From NCBI RefSeq assembly GCF_000208745.1, contig NC_030853.1, positions 8,601,513 through 8,665,512 on the forward strand: a DNA stretch of 64,000 bases, read 5' to 3'. The notes beneath the pieces are model-generated. The model did not search any database. It had not been told where the DNA came from and saw only the letters and a list, made by a program, of their open reading frames with translations. The position numbers and the translations under genes are program-made. Of the stretch, positions 47,871 to 60,650 are shown one piece after another; within the stretch, counting starts at the first letter, position 1; every line of letters begins with the position of its first letter. Source of the DNA: Theobroma cacao (Eukaryota; Streptophyta; Magnoliopsida; Malvales; Malvaceae).

Positions 47871-48954
47871 TGTTAGCAATGGAATCAAATTATAATATTA
47901 TTAATTAATTAATTTAAATGAATCATATTCAATTTTAAATTAACTAATTCAATTCCATAGACCATGATTGGCATCTAGCAACGCATCATGGCCACTTAAT
48001 TGTTAGGAGAGTCAAAAGGTTCTTTGACAACCTTTCAGTTTATAGTTTTTTAGTGTAATTCATTCCCTCATCATATATCTCAGAGATGATAAGAGTTTGG
48101 TGCAGTGCCTACTCTTATTGACCTCCATAGTTGTTCCTGCAGTTAGATCATTAGCTTTATGGAGACCTATAAAACTCATTTCATAATGTCCTAATCACCT
48201 TGGGTAAAGATTTGATTAAGCTAATATCAACCAAGAACTAATGAGATATTTCCCCTTGAGTCACTTGGGATGATGATTCCTATCTCGACCACTCATTTGC
48301 CTTCATATGCTTCATACTATACCCAAAAACATCATGTTTTGGCATCCTTAGTTAGGTACCTGTAGGAATAAAATCAAAGCATAGTACTCCACATACAAGA
48401 CAACCTAGTGTCTCATGTCTTAGGAGTAGTTACACAACTGATACATGAGAAGTATTGCATAAACACTTGAGTGAGGTACCAAATGCACTTCACATGGCAA
48501 GTCATGTTCAGTGAACTCGTTCTCCCATGGTAAGCACCCACATGCTAGTTTCAAGTATTTCTTTACTTCAACTTATAAGAGCGATTGTTTACTTCACAAG
48601 TAAGGAACATAACATGTGCTGATCTTTGAGCATTATTGATGCCCTGTCTCAATAATACAATAATCAAGAACTTTTAGGAATAATGCTTTAATGCATAAAG
48701 ATCTCATAATAGTATCCCAATACAATTCCTTTGCAAGGCATATATAGTTCCATGGGCTTTATGTACATAAGTACAAAAAGTAATTAAATCATAAACTTAT
48801 GTATAAAGAACTACCTCAATGTTATTATGAATAACAAAATGTCATACATGAATATCTCAAAATTGCAATTCCTATACAACCACATATTGGCTTGTAGGGC
48901 TTATGCTAATAATCTCGCATAAGCACTAAAGCCAATCACCTATGTATCTCATAC
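47871..48954 (-). mobile_element. 3' non-coding region of the copia element
   Basis: About 1.1 kb between the end of RNase H and the LTR. It is AT-rich with no ORF or motif that I can support. Its place between pol and LTR is the only evidence for its identity. Confidence 0.6.
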
Positions 48955-49755
48955 CATTGTTCTCCACATTACGATTATGCTTTTGTTGGGATAGTGCTTT
49001 AGTGAAAGAATCAGCAATATTATCGTCAGTGGGTATACGTTTTATGCAAATGTCTCATCTTCCAATGATCTCCCTAATCACATGGTAAAACTGCAATATG
49101 TGTTTAGATTTTTTATAAGACCTTGGTTTCTTTGCTTGTGCAATGGCTCCATTGTTATCACAATAAAAAGGTATTGGATTAACAATGCTAAAAAACCACA
49201 TCTACTTTAGTGATGAACTTCTTAATCCAAACTGCCTCTTTCGTTGCCTCAAACATAAAGATGTATTCAGCCTTGATTGTACAATCTGCAATTGTTTCTT
49301 GTTTGGAACTCTTCCAACTCATTGCACCTCCATTGAGTGTGAACACATATCTACTTTGTGACTTTCTATAATCTTTGTCAGTTTGAAAGCTTGCATCCGT
49401 GTAACCCCTAACTTGGAGTTCACCTCCTCCATAAACCATAAATACATCCTTAGTTCTTCATAAGTACTTCAGGATGCTTTTCATAGCTATCTAGTGACCT
49501 TCACCAGGATTAGCTTGGTATCTACTCGTGACACTTAGAGCATAAGATACATCTGGTCTAATGCAAAGCATCGCATACATGATAGATCTTATTGTTGAAG
49601 CATATGGGATCTTATCCATGTGATTTCTCTCTTCTTTATTCTTTAGACACATGTCCTTGGAGAGATAGATGCCTTGTGACATAGGCAACTGTCCCCTCTT
49701 GGACTCCGTCATGCTAAACCTCTTTAGCACTTTGTCTGTGTATATGGATTGGGAG
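48955..49755 (-). pseudogene. Copia RNase H region (C-terminal pol)
   Basis: On minus, starting after the solo LTR: QSIYTDKVLKRFSM, then 'IPYASTIRSIMYAMLCIRPDV' (RT C-terminal), then RNase H with 'GYTDASFQTDKDYRKSQSRY', 'GGAMSWKSSKQETIADCTIK' and 'EYIFMFEATKEAVWIKKF'. The usual Asp-Glu-Asp residues are partly changed (TIADCTIKAEY keeps one acidic site). A stop near 49,490 and a decayed 3' end (about 48,960-49,190, several stops) make it inactive. RNase H would degrade the RNA template. Confidence 0.87.
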
Positions 49756-50666
49756 TGTAGTACCTCGTATTTTGATACGGTAGCTAATAAAGTTTACGGA
49801 TGCCAATTGAGGTTGATTACTGAGTTAAAAAGGGTAATTCAAAAGTGAACTTGTGAAATCTCAATCTTCATAGGCACATAACTAGAAGTAGACGCGATAA
49901 TGCGGACTATTGGTAATTTTGTCATTTCTCTTGGTGAGCCCCTCAAAGTAGTTTTCCAATATTATTAAGGTCCAAGTAGGCCTAAGGAATAGTTTGGGAT
50001 AAAATATTTCGCATGCGAAAAAATAATAATAAAATAATAATATTTTTATCAGAGAAGAATTTGTAGGATAAAAAGTGATTCGGAAGTCAATTGAGGCATA
50101 ATAAGGTATTGTGGGTGCCATGGAGACAAGAAGAGACAAAAGGAAATTTTTTAAATAAAATAATATTTTATTAATAAAATAATATTAAAATATTAATATT
50201 TTATTCAGTGTCAAAATTTTTCATGAAGAATGAGTATATGGTCAATATAAATGGGGGAGAAGAAGAATGAAAGAATTTTGGAGAAAAATGACGTTAATGG
50301 GGCCTCGTGTCTTTATTATTTAAGATAGCACGGGCAAATAAATATTTTAAATATTATGGAGACACTGTGTTGGAGTACAAACTTCATACTTTGTTTGTAC
50401 ATGTGTAGTAGAAGGTAATAGAAGGAAATTGGAGTTAAATGAGTGTTGGGAGGACTAAATTAAAACGAAAAAAAACAAAAAGGGTAAAATGGTCATTTTG
50501 AACCCCAAGTCAAAATTTTAAGTTTTCGTAAGCCCGAGTAGTTTAGATCATTGTGGACCTTGTCCTAGTGTCAAAAGAGTAAAAAGATTGCACAAATAAT
50601 TAAAGAAGAACAAGTTAACTCGCTAAAAGGCATTTTCATAACTTTTAAGGGAATTGGATAAGTTTG

Positions 50667-53616
50667 TGTAAAGCCCAACCTTATAAAATACTTGTCATGA
50701 CATACATGTGATCATAGCATGATTGCATGCTAGGAAAGTCCCGAAAAATTTACAAAAGTAGGTATTGTACCTAGAGGTACAACAAAGTTGATTTAAGCCT
50801 CGAACTATATCAAATAGAGAATTTGAAATGAAATTAAGGATATTAAAGTACCATAATGGTTTAATATGGTGATTTGGAGTTCAAGGATCAATTTGGAGTC
50901 AAACCAGAATTTTCACTATCTAGGGGTAAAATGGTCATTTGCCACCTAAGGACAAAATGAGAATTTTTAGAAAATATTTTTTGACCCCATTTGACTTATT
51001 AGAGTATGATTTGAGTATTGGAGTATGATTTGAGGTTAAGAAGTGAAAAAAAATGTAATTCCGGTATTTTTCAAAGCATAGGGGTAAAATGGTAATTTTA
51101 CCATCCCAATGGCAAAATTGTAATTTTACACCACCATGACATTTGTCAAGCTCTAGAATTCTACCTATTATTATTTTTTGCTATGGATAAATATTAGAGC
51201 ATTTGTGGTGGTGAGAAAAGGCGTAAAAATTAAGTTAAAACAAGTGGACCAATAAAAAGGTGATATGTGTCAAAAATTTAATATTTTTATATTGCCATTT
51301 AAAAACCAGCCCACACTCTTCCACTCAGCATTTCAAGGCTGACCAGCACATGCAGAAAAGAGAAGAAAAGAAAAGAAAAACCCTAGGGAGGAAAAACTAA
51401 GGAAAAATTGTTGAATTTTCAAGAAATTGGTGACTAAAGGTAAGATTTTTAATATTAAAATTGAAATTCATCTTGCCCATGCATTCTTTTCCATTTTCCA
51501 TGAATTAAATTCAAGTTTTCATGAGGGGCAATATGCTGGCTAAATTTAGAGAGAGAAAGTTGGTGATGAATTTAGTTGAATTTCAAAGTAATTTAGTGTT
51601 TTTAGGTGTTTAGTTACATTTAGTATGAAAATTAAGCAAGAAATCCACATGCCCATTATAAAACCTACATTGGCTGAATTTTATGGGTGAGGATTGATGA
51701 TTAATTTGGTTGTTTTTCATGCCATTTAGATGTATTTGGTGCTTAGGAATACCAGAAATCGAAAACGGGTACCGAAAAATTTTACTCGCGTTAGTTAGCA
51801 ATTTGCACCATAATGAAGGATATTTTGGTAATTGCACTTACAATAGATTTTTATTGAAGTGTGTGGAATTTTGGGGAGTACTAGGAGTGCAATAAATTAA
51901 TTGGAATCAAATTGGATGTTTAGATCGATTAAATAGTGTATAGTGCGCGATAGGCCGAACACCTCCTGTTTCATTGCATGCATTCATATAGAACATAGAA
52001 TAGTTTTGTGACGATTTAGCATAAGTATATTAAATTTCCTGTTGCACATTATGTATAAGTGGTGAGCCCTCGGATAAGGGTAAAGGTATTACACCCGAGG
52101 ATCGAGACTAGGAGTGTTGTAAATTCCCGTCAAAGTGAGTAACCACTGTTCATCTTATCTATCTAAAATATTTTTACAATCGTTTTTATGATTTTAAGAA
52201 TATTGAACCTAAATGAATTTTATGTTCTATGACTAGTAATCGATTTAAGGAATAAGGTTTATGAATTATTTTACAATTCAATAATGTTTTTGAAAATGAG
52301 AGTATGTGGAGACCAACCTTTGATGTTGCCTATATATTTAAGTTCACGTACCAATGTTTGGAATTGATGATTTATGAACTGATACGTGATGACATATGTG
52401 GCAGAATTTTTGAGTTGTGAAATATATAAACTGTTGTTTTCCTTTGACAGGCTGGGTAGTATTATGTTAGCCACGTTATGCTGTCAAAATTTTATTAATT
52501 GGTGGGTTATTTAATTAGCCACTGCAGTAGGCGGGTTTCCGTGGACCAACCTATTAGAGGGGCACGATAAACCCCATTATATTTACGTTAATATGAGAAG
52601 CTCGGAGGATATCTCCTAAGGTACGATAGAGTTCACTTTACGTTGAACCACCACTTGAGGATGAACTCTGTCAACGCTAAGGGATGGCTAAATTATGTTT
52701 TTATGAGTAGTTGTTAACTTAATAACCTTGGTGGACCCAGTTGAATGCCTCAGCCAAGGTATCACCGAGTATGATTTTTGGCACGAGCCAAGTTTTTAAG
52801 AAAATTATAAGTCGAGATGTGTATTATAATGAAATATGTTGTTTTATATATATGATTTGAAACAAGTACAAAATGTTGTGGATTATGGTATGATGAAAAG
52901 TTAACTATCTCCATTTACTCAGCTTTAGATATTAATGACAGACTTTGTTTACTCACTGAGTTTATGAAACTCACCCTTTCTTTTTTTTAACCATTTCAGG
53001 TTTAGGATAATCTGTAGGCAGTCGATTTCATCAAGGATCTCTTTTGGACTTACTTCCTTGGAAATCGTAGGTCTACATTCTAGCACACTTTTGGTTATCT
53101 CGGGGTCCATATGCCACTGTAGGATAATTTTGAATACCTAGTTTACTATATTACTATGTGTATGAATTTATTTTGTTTTCACGCTACAAAAATTATTTAT
53201 GCATAGTTCTATAAAAATTGTTTTATAATAAGAAAATGGAATATATTATCGAATATTTTTATTTAGTCTAATTAGCCAACTTTTCACTCCAAATGGATTA
53301 TTTAGATTACAAAAATTTATTTTTAAATGGAAATGGATATCTTTCTACCATACGTTATATTTTTATCAGGTTTCGAAATTTTTAGGTAAAAATGACCAAA
53401 ATACCCCTACGTGGTCAAAATTTTATTTTGACTGTTTTCGATCTAATATAGTTTATATTCTCTTAAAACTCGATATTTAGTAACTATTGCTCACAAGGGA
53501 AGTGGAAAACTGATGCAAGAGCCTCGCGAGGTTTTGATTGACATACTAGGTAATGAATATTTACCGAGACTTCACGGCGATTGTCACGGCCTCGAAGGGA
53601 GTGCCGGGTCATGACA
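50667..53616 (+). mobile_element. Solo LTR 2,950 bp, AAAGCCCAACC family, TSD GTTTG
   Basis: TGTAAAGCCCAACC (50,667) to GGGTCATGACA (53,616), flanked by GTTTG (50,662-50,666 and 53,617-53,621). It is the reverse complement of the family copies at 12,612 and 20,957. It contains TTTACTCACTGAGTTT at 52,948-52,963. No coding sequence. Confidence 0.94.
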
Positions 53617-54445
53617 GTTTGAGCTATAAATATCTTCTCCTTCCAACAGCTTCTTCTTCTTCCTCCTTCCATCTCATGTTTGTTTGCACCTCCATGGAAG
53701 CATGGTATGAAAACTTCATAACTTTCTCTCTCTAGCTCCAATTTTCATGCCTTTGTGCACCTTTTCATAGAACCCTTGTGCTCTTTCACTCTTTTACTTC
53801 AAAACCCTTGAAAAAAATCTCACTTTTATACTTTCTCTCACTAGCTAGGTGTTTAGAGAGAGAAAGAGAAAGAAAACTCCCATAATAGCTTAGAAAATTT
53901 ATTGGAAAGAATTTCAAAGTTACAAGCTACCAAGGTAAGTAGTGAATTAGAATTTATTTTTTTGTCATGGGAATGATTAGTAAGTAGACTTGTGAATGTT
54001 GTAGTTGAGGTTATCCACTCATTTTAGAGTGATTAAGGTAGTGAAGATAGATAGCCATTTAAATGGCAATTGGAAGCTAGCTGAGAGAAAACTTTAGACT
54101 TTATAAGTATGTGAATTGACAAATTGGTGATGCTAATGTGATGATAGGTTCCAACGAAGCCCCATCATCCCATTTGGACAATTAGGGAAGTTAGGATCGT
54201 CTAAAGGCTCAAATAATATCGGTGAGTGAACTTGCGTTTCAAAATCATTTTGGGAAATATAATTGTGTTTTGTATGAAACATTTGAATGATTTATCTAGC
54301 TTTTCTTTAAAAATTTACATGGGGAACAAGTCTTTGGTGAAGTATTTTTATCTTGTGAAAATGTGCTATATAAATGGTTTATGTGTTATCACAATATGAT
54401 GATATGTATAATATGCATTGGGTGTTTCTTTTTTATGTTGATGTA

Positions 54446-54650
54446 GACCCGGCTATGTGCGAGTAGGAGTGCGCATACACCAATGATGACCTGGCTATGT
54501 GCGAGTAGGAGTGTGCATACGCCGATGATGACCCGGTTATGTGCGAGTAGGAGTGTGCATAAGCCGATGATGACCTGGCTATGTGCGAGTGGGAGTGCGC
54601 ATAAGCCGATGATGACCCAGCCATGTACGAGTGGGGAGTGCACATGAGCT
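54446..54650. repeat. 42-bp minisatellite in an LTR
   Basis: Units of GGCTATGTGCGAGTAGGAGT and GCATA(C/A)GCCGATGATGACC repeat with a 42-base period. They are the reverse complement of the arrays at 5,301 and 6,887, in agreement with the opposite orientation of the LTRs. Confidence 0.88.
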
Positions 54651-55820
54651 GATGATGATGGGATGGTGTACATGATGATTAATGAAGTGGGGGGGGTGTA
54701 CTTGTTGATATATGTTTATATATGTATATGGGATAGCAAGTTTATGATTATAACATGTGATTGTTTTAAATGTTGATAACTTGATTATTGTCAATGTGTT
54801 CACTTCGATGTGCAATATGTTAGTGATGGATTTTGTGGCATGTTAAAACCCTTTAATTGTCATCTACCCTGAATCTCGCTTCAGTGAGAATGCATTCTCG
54901 CTGCAGCGAGAAACTCTCAGGTTTTGGTGCATTGCTTTCACTTTGATGAAGATTTTGACCACCTTCCATCCAAACTGGGAAAAGTGGTAAACATAAAAGT
55001 TGTATCTCTACCTCTTAGCTTTCTAATGGTCCAAAAATCAAGTCAATTTGACTTCTGTAACCGAAGATATGCAAGAAAAATTGAAACACATGCAAACTGA
55101 TACTGTTTCTCGCTACAGCAAGAATGAACTTCGTTGCAACGAGAAACATTCTGTCCTACATGCTACCCTATTCGGTTTTTGACATATTTTTCACCCATTT
55201 AACTTCGTGGATTGATCATGGGTTGTTGCAACACTATGAGGTTATTAATCAAAGTTTGAAATGAGGGGTTTTTAGTAACAAATTAAATCAATTGCATTGT
55301 TTTTGAAACAAGTGCATCATGATTTCCAAATTCTTCCTATTGATTGCTTGTTCCCTTCTTATGTTCACTCACTGAGTTTCGTACTCACGTTTTTAAAATT
55401 CATGTTTTCAAATTTAGAGGCAGTTGGGACCTAGATTGAGTCGCACACATATGCTCGTCTTCTTGGTAGGTACTATGGCATCTTAGTAGCTGTATCTTCA
55501 CCCAGAGTCACTCCGCTGACCGTCTCAAGTCTATTACTTGTGAACATGTATATGTAATGTAAACTACTAAGAGTCATGTTATAAATGAGTATGTACATGT
55601 TGGATTGATGATGACAGTACTTTGATATAATATAAATATGAATATTCAGTTGTTATAAAATATTACTGGAACATTTACTTTTGAGAGTTACAACACTTCA
55701 TTTCAAAGATGATGGATGGGAATGATAATCGGAATTGCATAAAAAGGCTTGCTTAGGCTTAGTGGGTTATGCCTATTGGGCCCATGCACCGGTCATGGCC
55801 CAGGAATTTGGGTTGTGATA

Positions 55821-56592
55821 GAGAGAGACCTAGCAACTCTTTAGATCTATCTCTATAGATCTTTATTCCCAGAATGTAGGTTACTTTTCCCAAATCCTTC
55901 ATGGAGAAGTGTTTGGATAGCTAAATTTTCGTAGATTGCAACACTGGTATATCATTTCCTATGTGCAATATGTCATCAACATAGAGCACTAGGAAAATTA
56001 TGGCATTCCCACTAGCTTTTTTATAGACACATGGTTCATCCTCATTTTTTATGAAGTCAAACCCTTTTACAGCTTCATCAAAATGAATGTTCCAACTCTA
56101 AGAAGCTTGCTTAAGTCCATAAAAGGACTTTTGAAGCTAACACATCGTGTTAGCATTAGCATTGGATATAAAACCTTCAGATTGTGTCATGTACCCTTCC
56201 TCTTGCAAGCTTCCATTAAGGAATGCAGGTTTTACATCCATTTACCATATTTCATAATCATGGTATGTAGCAATTGCAAGCAAAATACTAATGGATTTAA
56301 GCATAGCAACTAGTGAAAAGGTTTCTTCAAAGTCAATACCTTGTCTTTGTTTGTAACCTTTTACTATCAGTCTAGCTTTAATGGTCTGCACCTTACCATC
56401 TACATCGATCTTTCTCTTAAAGACCAACTTGCACCCAATGGGTTTTATCCCTTTAGGTGGATCCACTAAAGTCCATACTTGGTTGGTATCCATGGCATCC
56501 ATTTCAGATTTCATGGCTTCTAGCCATTTCTCAGAATCGATGTCCAACATCACCTCTTCATAGGTTGTAGGCTCATCATGTATGGGCAATGT
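55821..56592 (-). pseudogene. Copia reverse transcriptase
   Basis: On minus the ORF 56,242-56,589 carries the RT entry 'YEEVMLDIDSEKWLEAMKSE', 'QVWTLVDPPKGIKPIGCKLV' and 'ARLIVKGYKQRQGIDFEETF'. Beyond a frame disturbance it continues with 'SFYGLKQAS' and the catalytic YVDD (55,972-55,983) and 'FSMKDLGKVTYILGIKIYRD'. Stops within the block (for example near 56,120 and 55,935) show decay. The solo LTR at 49,756 cuts it after 'LLGLS'. RT copies element RNA into DNA. Confidence 0.88.
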
Positions 56593-59014
56593 TGTGAGAC
56601 CTCAACCTCTATAGACCCATTACTAGATAGACGCAATAACATGGACCAAGGGTAACTTCATCATTTCTCATGGTGAGCTCCTGGAAGTTGCTTTCTAATG
56701 TTATTAAGGTCTAAGTAGGCCTAAAGAATAGATGAATGATGGTAAAGTAAATGAAAAGATAGAAATATTGATAATTTCCATAGTAGGGGTAAAATGGTCA
56801 TTTTACACCTCGAACCTAAATTTTTAAGTTTTCATGAACTCGAGTACTTTTAGACTATTATGTACTTTGTCTCAGTGTCAAAGGAGTAAAAAGATTGTAT
56901 AAAGGAACGAAGGAAGACAAGTGGCCTTATTAAGGGCATTATTGTAAATTGTATGAAAATTGGATAAACTTTAACTATAAATATCTAATCGCCAACAACT
57001 TTTCTTCAGTTTTCTAGTAGCCTCTCTTTTTCTTCTTCCTCCCATCCTCCTCTCCATTCCATGTTTTTTCGCACCTTCCATGGAAGTCTCCCTTGAAACT
57101 TTTATAACTTTCCCAAATTAGCTTCTTTTCTTATGTTTTTCTACACCCTTTCATAGGGTTTTTCATGCTCTTCCACTTTTACAACTCAACAGCTTTCCAA
57201 AGTCTCTCTTTAGTACATTCACTTACTAGCTAGACGTGTAAAAAAAGAGAGAGAGTTATTTCCCTTATTAGCTTGAAGAATTTTGAAAGAGAATTCAACT
57301 ACAAAAACCATCAAGGTGAGTATGAGTTAGGGTTAATCTCTTTAGTTGTTGATAATGTCTAGTAATTAGATTTGAGTGTTTTATTGTTGAGGTTGTTTAT
57401 TCATTTTTAGTGTGACTAGAGTAGTGCAAATAATAGCCATTAATAGTAGTTGGAAGCTAGTTAGGAATGACTAGTAGAACTTGATTTAGGAAATAGTTTT
57501 TGGAATGGTATTAATGCCAAGCTGGGTTGATGGCGATGTTGTTGTGTGTGATAGGTTCCAACGAAATCCCACACCTCCATTCGAAACATTAGTTGAAGTT
57601 AGAGCCCACCAAAACATCAACAAAGACTGGTGAGTGCACTTACATTAAATGTTTTGGGGTTAGGGTTTATGAGTTTGATGGAAACAAATGAAACATGTTA
57701 TTTGACTTTCTTTAAAAATGCATGGGAACAAGCCCTTAATGGAACAATTTAACGTTGTGAAATATGTAATGTGATGTGATGAATCCATGTGTTCTATGTT
57801 ATGTTTATATATATATATATGTTATGCCTTGGATGGTATCATTGTGTGATGAGATTGAAATGTGTCAATAGGGAGTACACATGATGATGATGATGATATT
57901 GAAATGTGCGAGTAAGGATAGCGCATGATGATGATATGGAAATGTGTGAGTAAGGAGAGCACATGATGATGATATTGCCTTGTGCGTGTAGGGAGTGCAC
58001 ATGAGCTGAGTCAGGCGGGGTGCTGTACATGTTTATATATGTTTATGTATGTATATGTGATAGAAAGTTTATGATTATAATATGTGATTGTATTTTATGT
58101 TGAATCCCGCATGATGAATCTTGAAAATTGCTAATTACTTGCAAATTGTTTTTATTGCAGCACAAAAATGGACTTTTATTGCAGAAAGATCCTTTTTACT
58201 CAAGTGGCCTGTTTCTCGCTGCAGCGAGAATGCATTCAGTTGCAGCGAGAAACTCTCGAGTAATAAAGGTTTACACTAGCCCCGATTTCTACTGCAGCGA
58301 GAATGCCTTTCCGCTGCGTCGAGGATCAATCTATTTCGCTTGACTTGCTTGAATGCTACTAAAGTTTTCACTCTCCAAATTCTTTGTTGTTCATGGATCC
58401 TTCATCATCAAGTGATTAAAAAACTAAGGGTTTAAATGAAGGGTTTTAATAAGAATTAAACTAAATTGCATTGTTTTTTAATGTAACTGCATCATGATTT
58501 TTAAACTTTCCTTATCGTTTGCTTGTTCCCTTCCTATGTTCACTCACTAGGTTTATACTCACTGTTTTCAGCTTCATGTTTCCAGATCAAGAAGCAGTTG
58601 GAACCTAGGTCGAGGTGTCCATGTAGTTCATCTCCTTGGTAGGTATCTCGACATTCAATAGCTATACATTTGCCAAGGTCACTCTGCTAGAAGTCGAAAG
58701 TCCTCTTTTGTTTGAACATACATACCCTGATGTAAATTGTTAAGATATATATATCTTAAGCAATAGATGTTTATGTTGATTAATGTTGCCACAAGAGATG
58801 GCACGAACGACATTATTTTAAATCATATAAATGTGAATATATGGTTTCTATAGTATAGTATTGAAATACTTGTTGTTAAGAATTATGAAATACAGTTGTA
58901 GTTATGAATGATGAAATCGATGAATAGAATCACATAGATAGGCTTGCTTGGGCTTAGTGGGCTATGTCCATTGAGTCCAAGCGCGGGTCATGGCTCAAAA
59001 TTTGGGTTGTGACA
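56593..59014 (+). mobile_element. Solo LTR 2,422 bp, TGTGAGACCTCAACC subtype, TSD AATGT
   Basis: TGTGAGACCTCAACC (56,593) to GGGTTGTGACA (59,014), flanked by AATGT (56,588-56,592 and 59,015-59,019). It separates integrase from RT in the copia pol. It contains a perfect TTCTCGCTGCAGCGAGAA palindrome at 58,213-58,230, with TTGCAGCGAGAA following 9 bases later, and a weak repeat of 'GATGATGATATTGAAATGTG' type at 57,855-57,990. Confidence 0.95.
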
Positions 59015-60650
59015 AATGTGTCCCTTTCAAAGAGAAATCCATATCTCTCTAGAGCTTGATGTATTCTATTATACATTTTGAATGGTTGTGCCTCTTGAGA
59101 TTGTGGTTGTACATTAGATGTCACAATCTCAAGCTCAAGTTCCAATGGAATGTTGATTTGTGGGTCTCGAACTTCTTCAAGTACAACTTTACTCCCACTA
59201 GCCGTTTCATTTAAGAACTCTTTTACAAGGAAAGTGGCATGCCTTAAGACAAACACCTTTTGCTCAATGGGATTATAAAAATAATATCTGTGTGTTTCTT
59301 TAGGATATCCCACAAATTTACATTTGTCTGATCTCGCTTCTAGCTTATCAAACATTGTACGCTTCACATAAGCAGTACATCCCCAAATCTTGGCATCAGA
59401 CAAGTTGGGCCTTTTCCCACTCCATATCTTATATGGTGTCATATCAACTGATTTGGTAGGAACCTGGTTCAGTATGCGAGTAGCAGTTTCTAAGGCATAT
59501 CCCTAGAAAGATATAGGAATATCTACATGACTCGTCATGGATCGAACCATGTCCAATAATGTTTGATTCCTTCTCTCAAACACCCTATTGTGCTGTGGAG
59601 TCCTTAGAGGAGTCCATTGTGCAAGAATCCCATTCTCTTTTAAATAATCTTGAAACTCTTAGCTAAGATATTCTCCTCCTCGATCAGATCTAAAAGTGAG
59701 AATACTCTTCCCTGTTTGTTTCTCAACCTCCACTTTGTATTCTTTGAACTTGTCAAAGGATACAAATTTATATTTCATCAAATATACATAACCATAGTGG
59801 CACTAGTCATCTGTGAAGGTGATGAAGTAAGAGTATCCTCTTCTAGCACTAGTATTAATAGGACCACATACATCCGAATGTACAAGTCCTAGTAACACCC
59901 CAGCTCGTTCACCCTTATTGGTGAAAGGGGACTTGGTCATCTTACCAAGGAGACAACATTCACATGTTCCATAAGATTCATAATTAAATGGATCAATATA
60001 ACCTTGTTTGTGTAACTTGGTTAAGCGAGTCTCATTGATGTGTCCAAGCCTATAGTGTTAGATGTATGATAGTTTTGGATCATCTTTCTTTGCTTTCTTT
60101 ACCTCCATATTGAGTATGGGTCTCTTAGGATCAAGAATATAATGACTGTTCAAATGTGTCCTGCACCATAATGCATCTCTTCATTCAAGAAAGAACAACA
60201 ATTGCCCTTAATGCAAAATTCAATATCATCATAAAATGCCAAGTATGACACAGATATGATATTTCCAGATATGGAAAGAACATAGTAGCAATCTCTTAAT
60301 TCCAATATCAACCCAGAAGGTCAAGGTATGGTAATTGTCCCCACAGCCGATGCAACAACCGTTGCTTCATTTCTTACTCTTAGGACCACCTATCCCTTCA
60401 TTAATCTTCTACTCGTTTCCAGAACCTTCATGTCATTGCATAAGTGTGACCCATATCTAGTATCTTATACCCATGAAATGTATAAATAGTAGACAAATTT
60501 ACTTCAATCATATACATGGTTAATGGTGAAACTTTTAGCAATTTCCCATTCTTTGACCTTGTCAAAAAGGTAAAGATATCTTCCTTAATGACATCTATTG
60601 TTAATAGATATTTGAGAACGTTTCTCAACTTGATATACTAGTCCAAACAT
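59015..60650 (-). pseudogene. Copia protease remnant and integrase
   Basis: On minus, left of 60,650: a protease site KILDMG (DTG changed to DMG, about 60,450), then the pre-integrase 'YRLGHINETRL' (about 60,020-60,060), then integrase with first Asp in HSDVCGP (codon 59,872-59,874), second Asp in RSDRGGEY (59,683-59,685) and Glu in ERRNQ (59,575-59,577). The second Asp and the Glu are 36 codons apart, the DD35E arrangement, so the catalytic triad is intact. Stops nearby (for example 59,815 and 59,660) still disable it. The open frame 58,954-59,442 gives 'TPYKIWSGKRPNLSDAKIWG' and 'YNPIEQKVFVLRHATFLVKE', cut at 59,014 by the solo LTR. Confidence 0.87.

Larger units (their letters stand above)
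49756..55820 (+). mobile_element. Solo LTR (about 3.1 kb without insert), mosaic of two subtypes
   Basis: It starts TGTAGTACCTCGTATTTTGA and ends GGGTTGTGATA. The TSD is imperfect (GGGAG at 49,751-49,755, GAGAG at 55,821-55,825). It splits the copia pol between RT and RNase H. Solo LTR 50,667-53,616 lies inside it. Positions 49,852-49,985 match the beginning of the TGTGAGACCTCAACC subtype (56,593-56,740), whereas both flanks match the ACCCCGTAC subtype (18,759). It also contains a 42-bp minisatellite (about 54,446-54,650) and a perfect TTCTCGCTGCAGCGAGAA palindrome (54,895-54,912). Confidence 0.88.
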
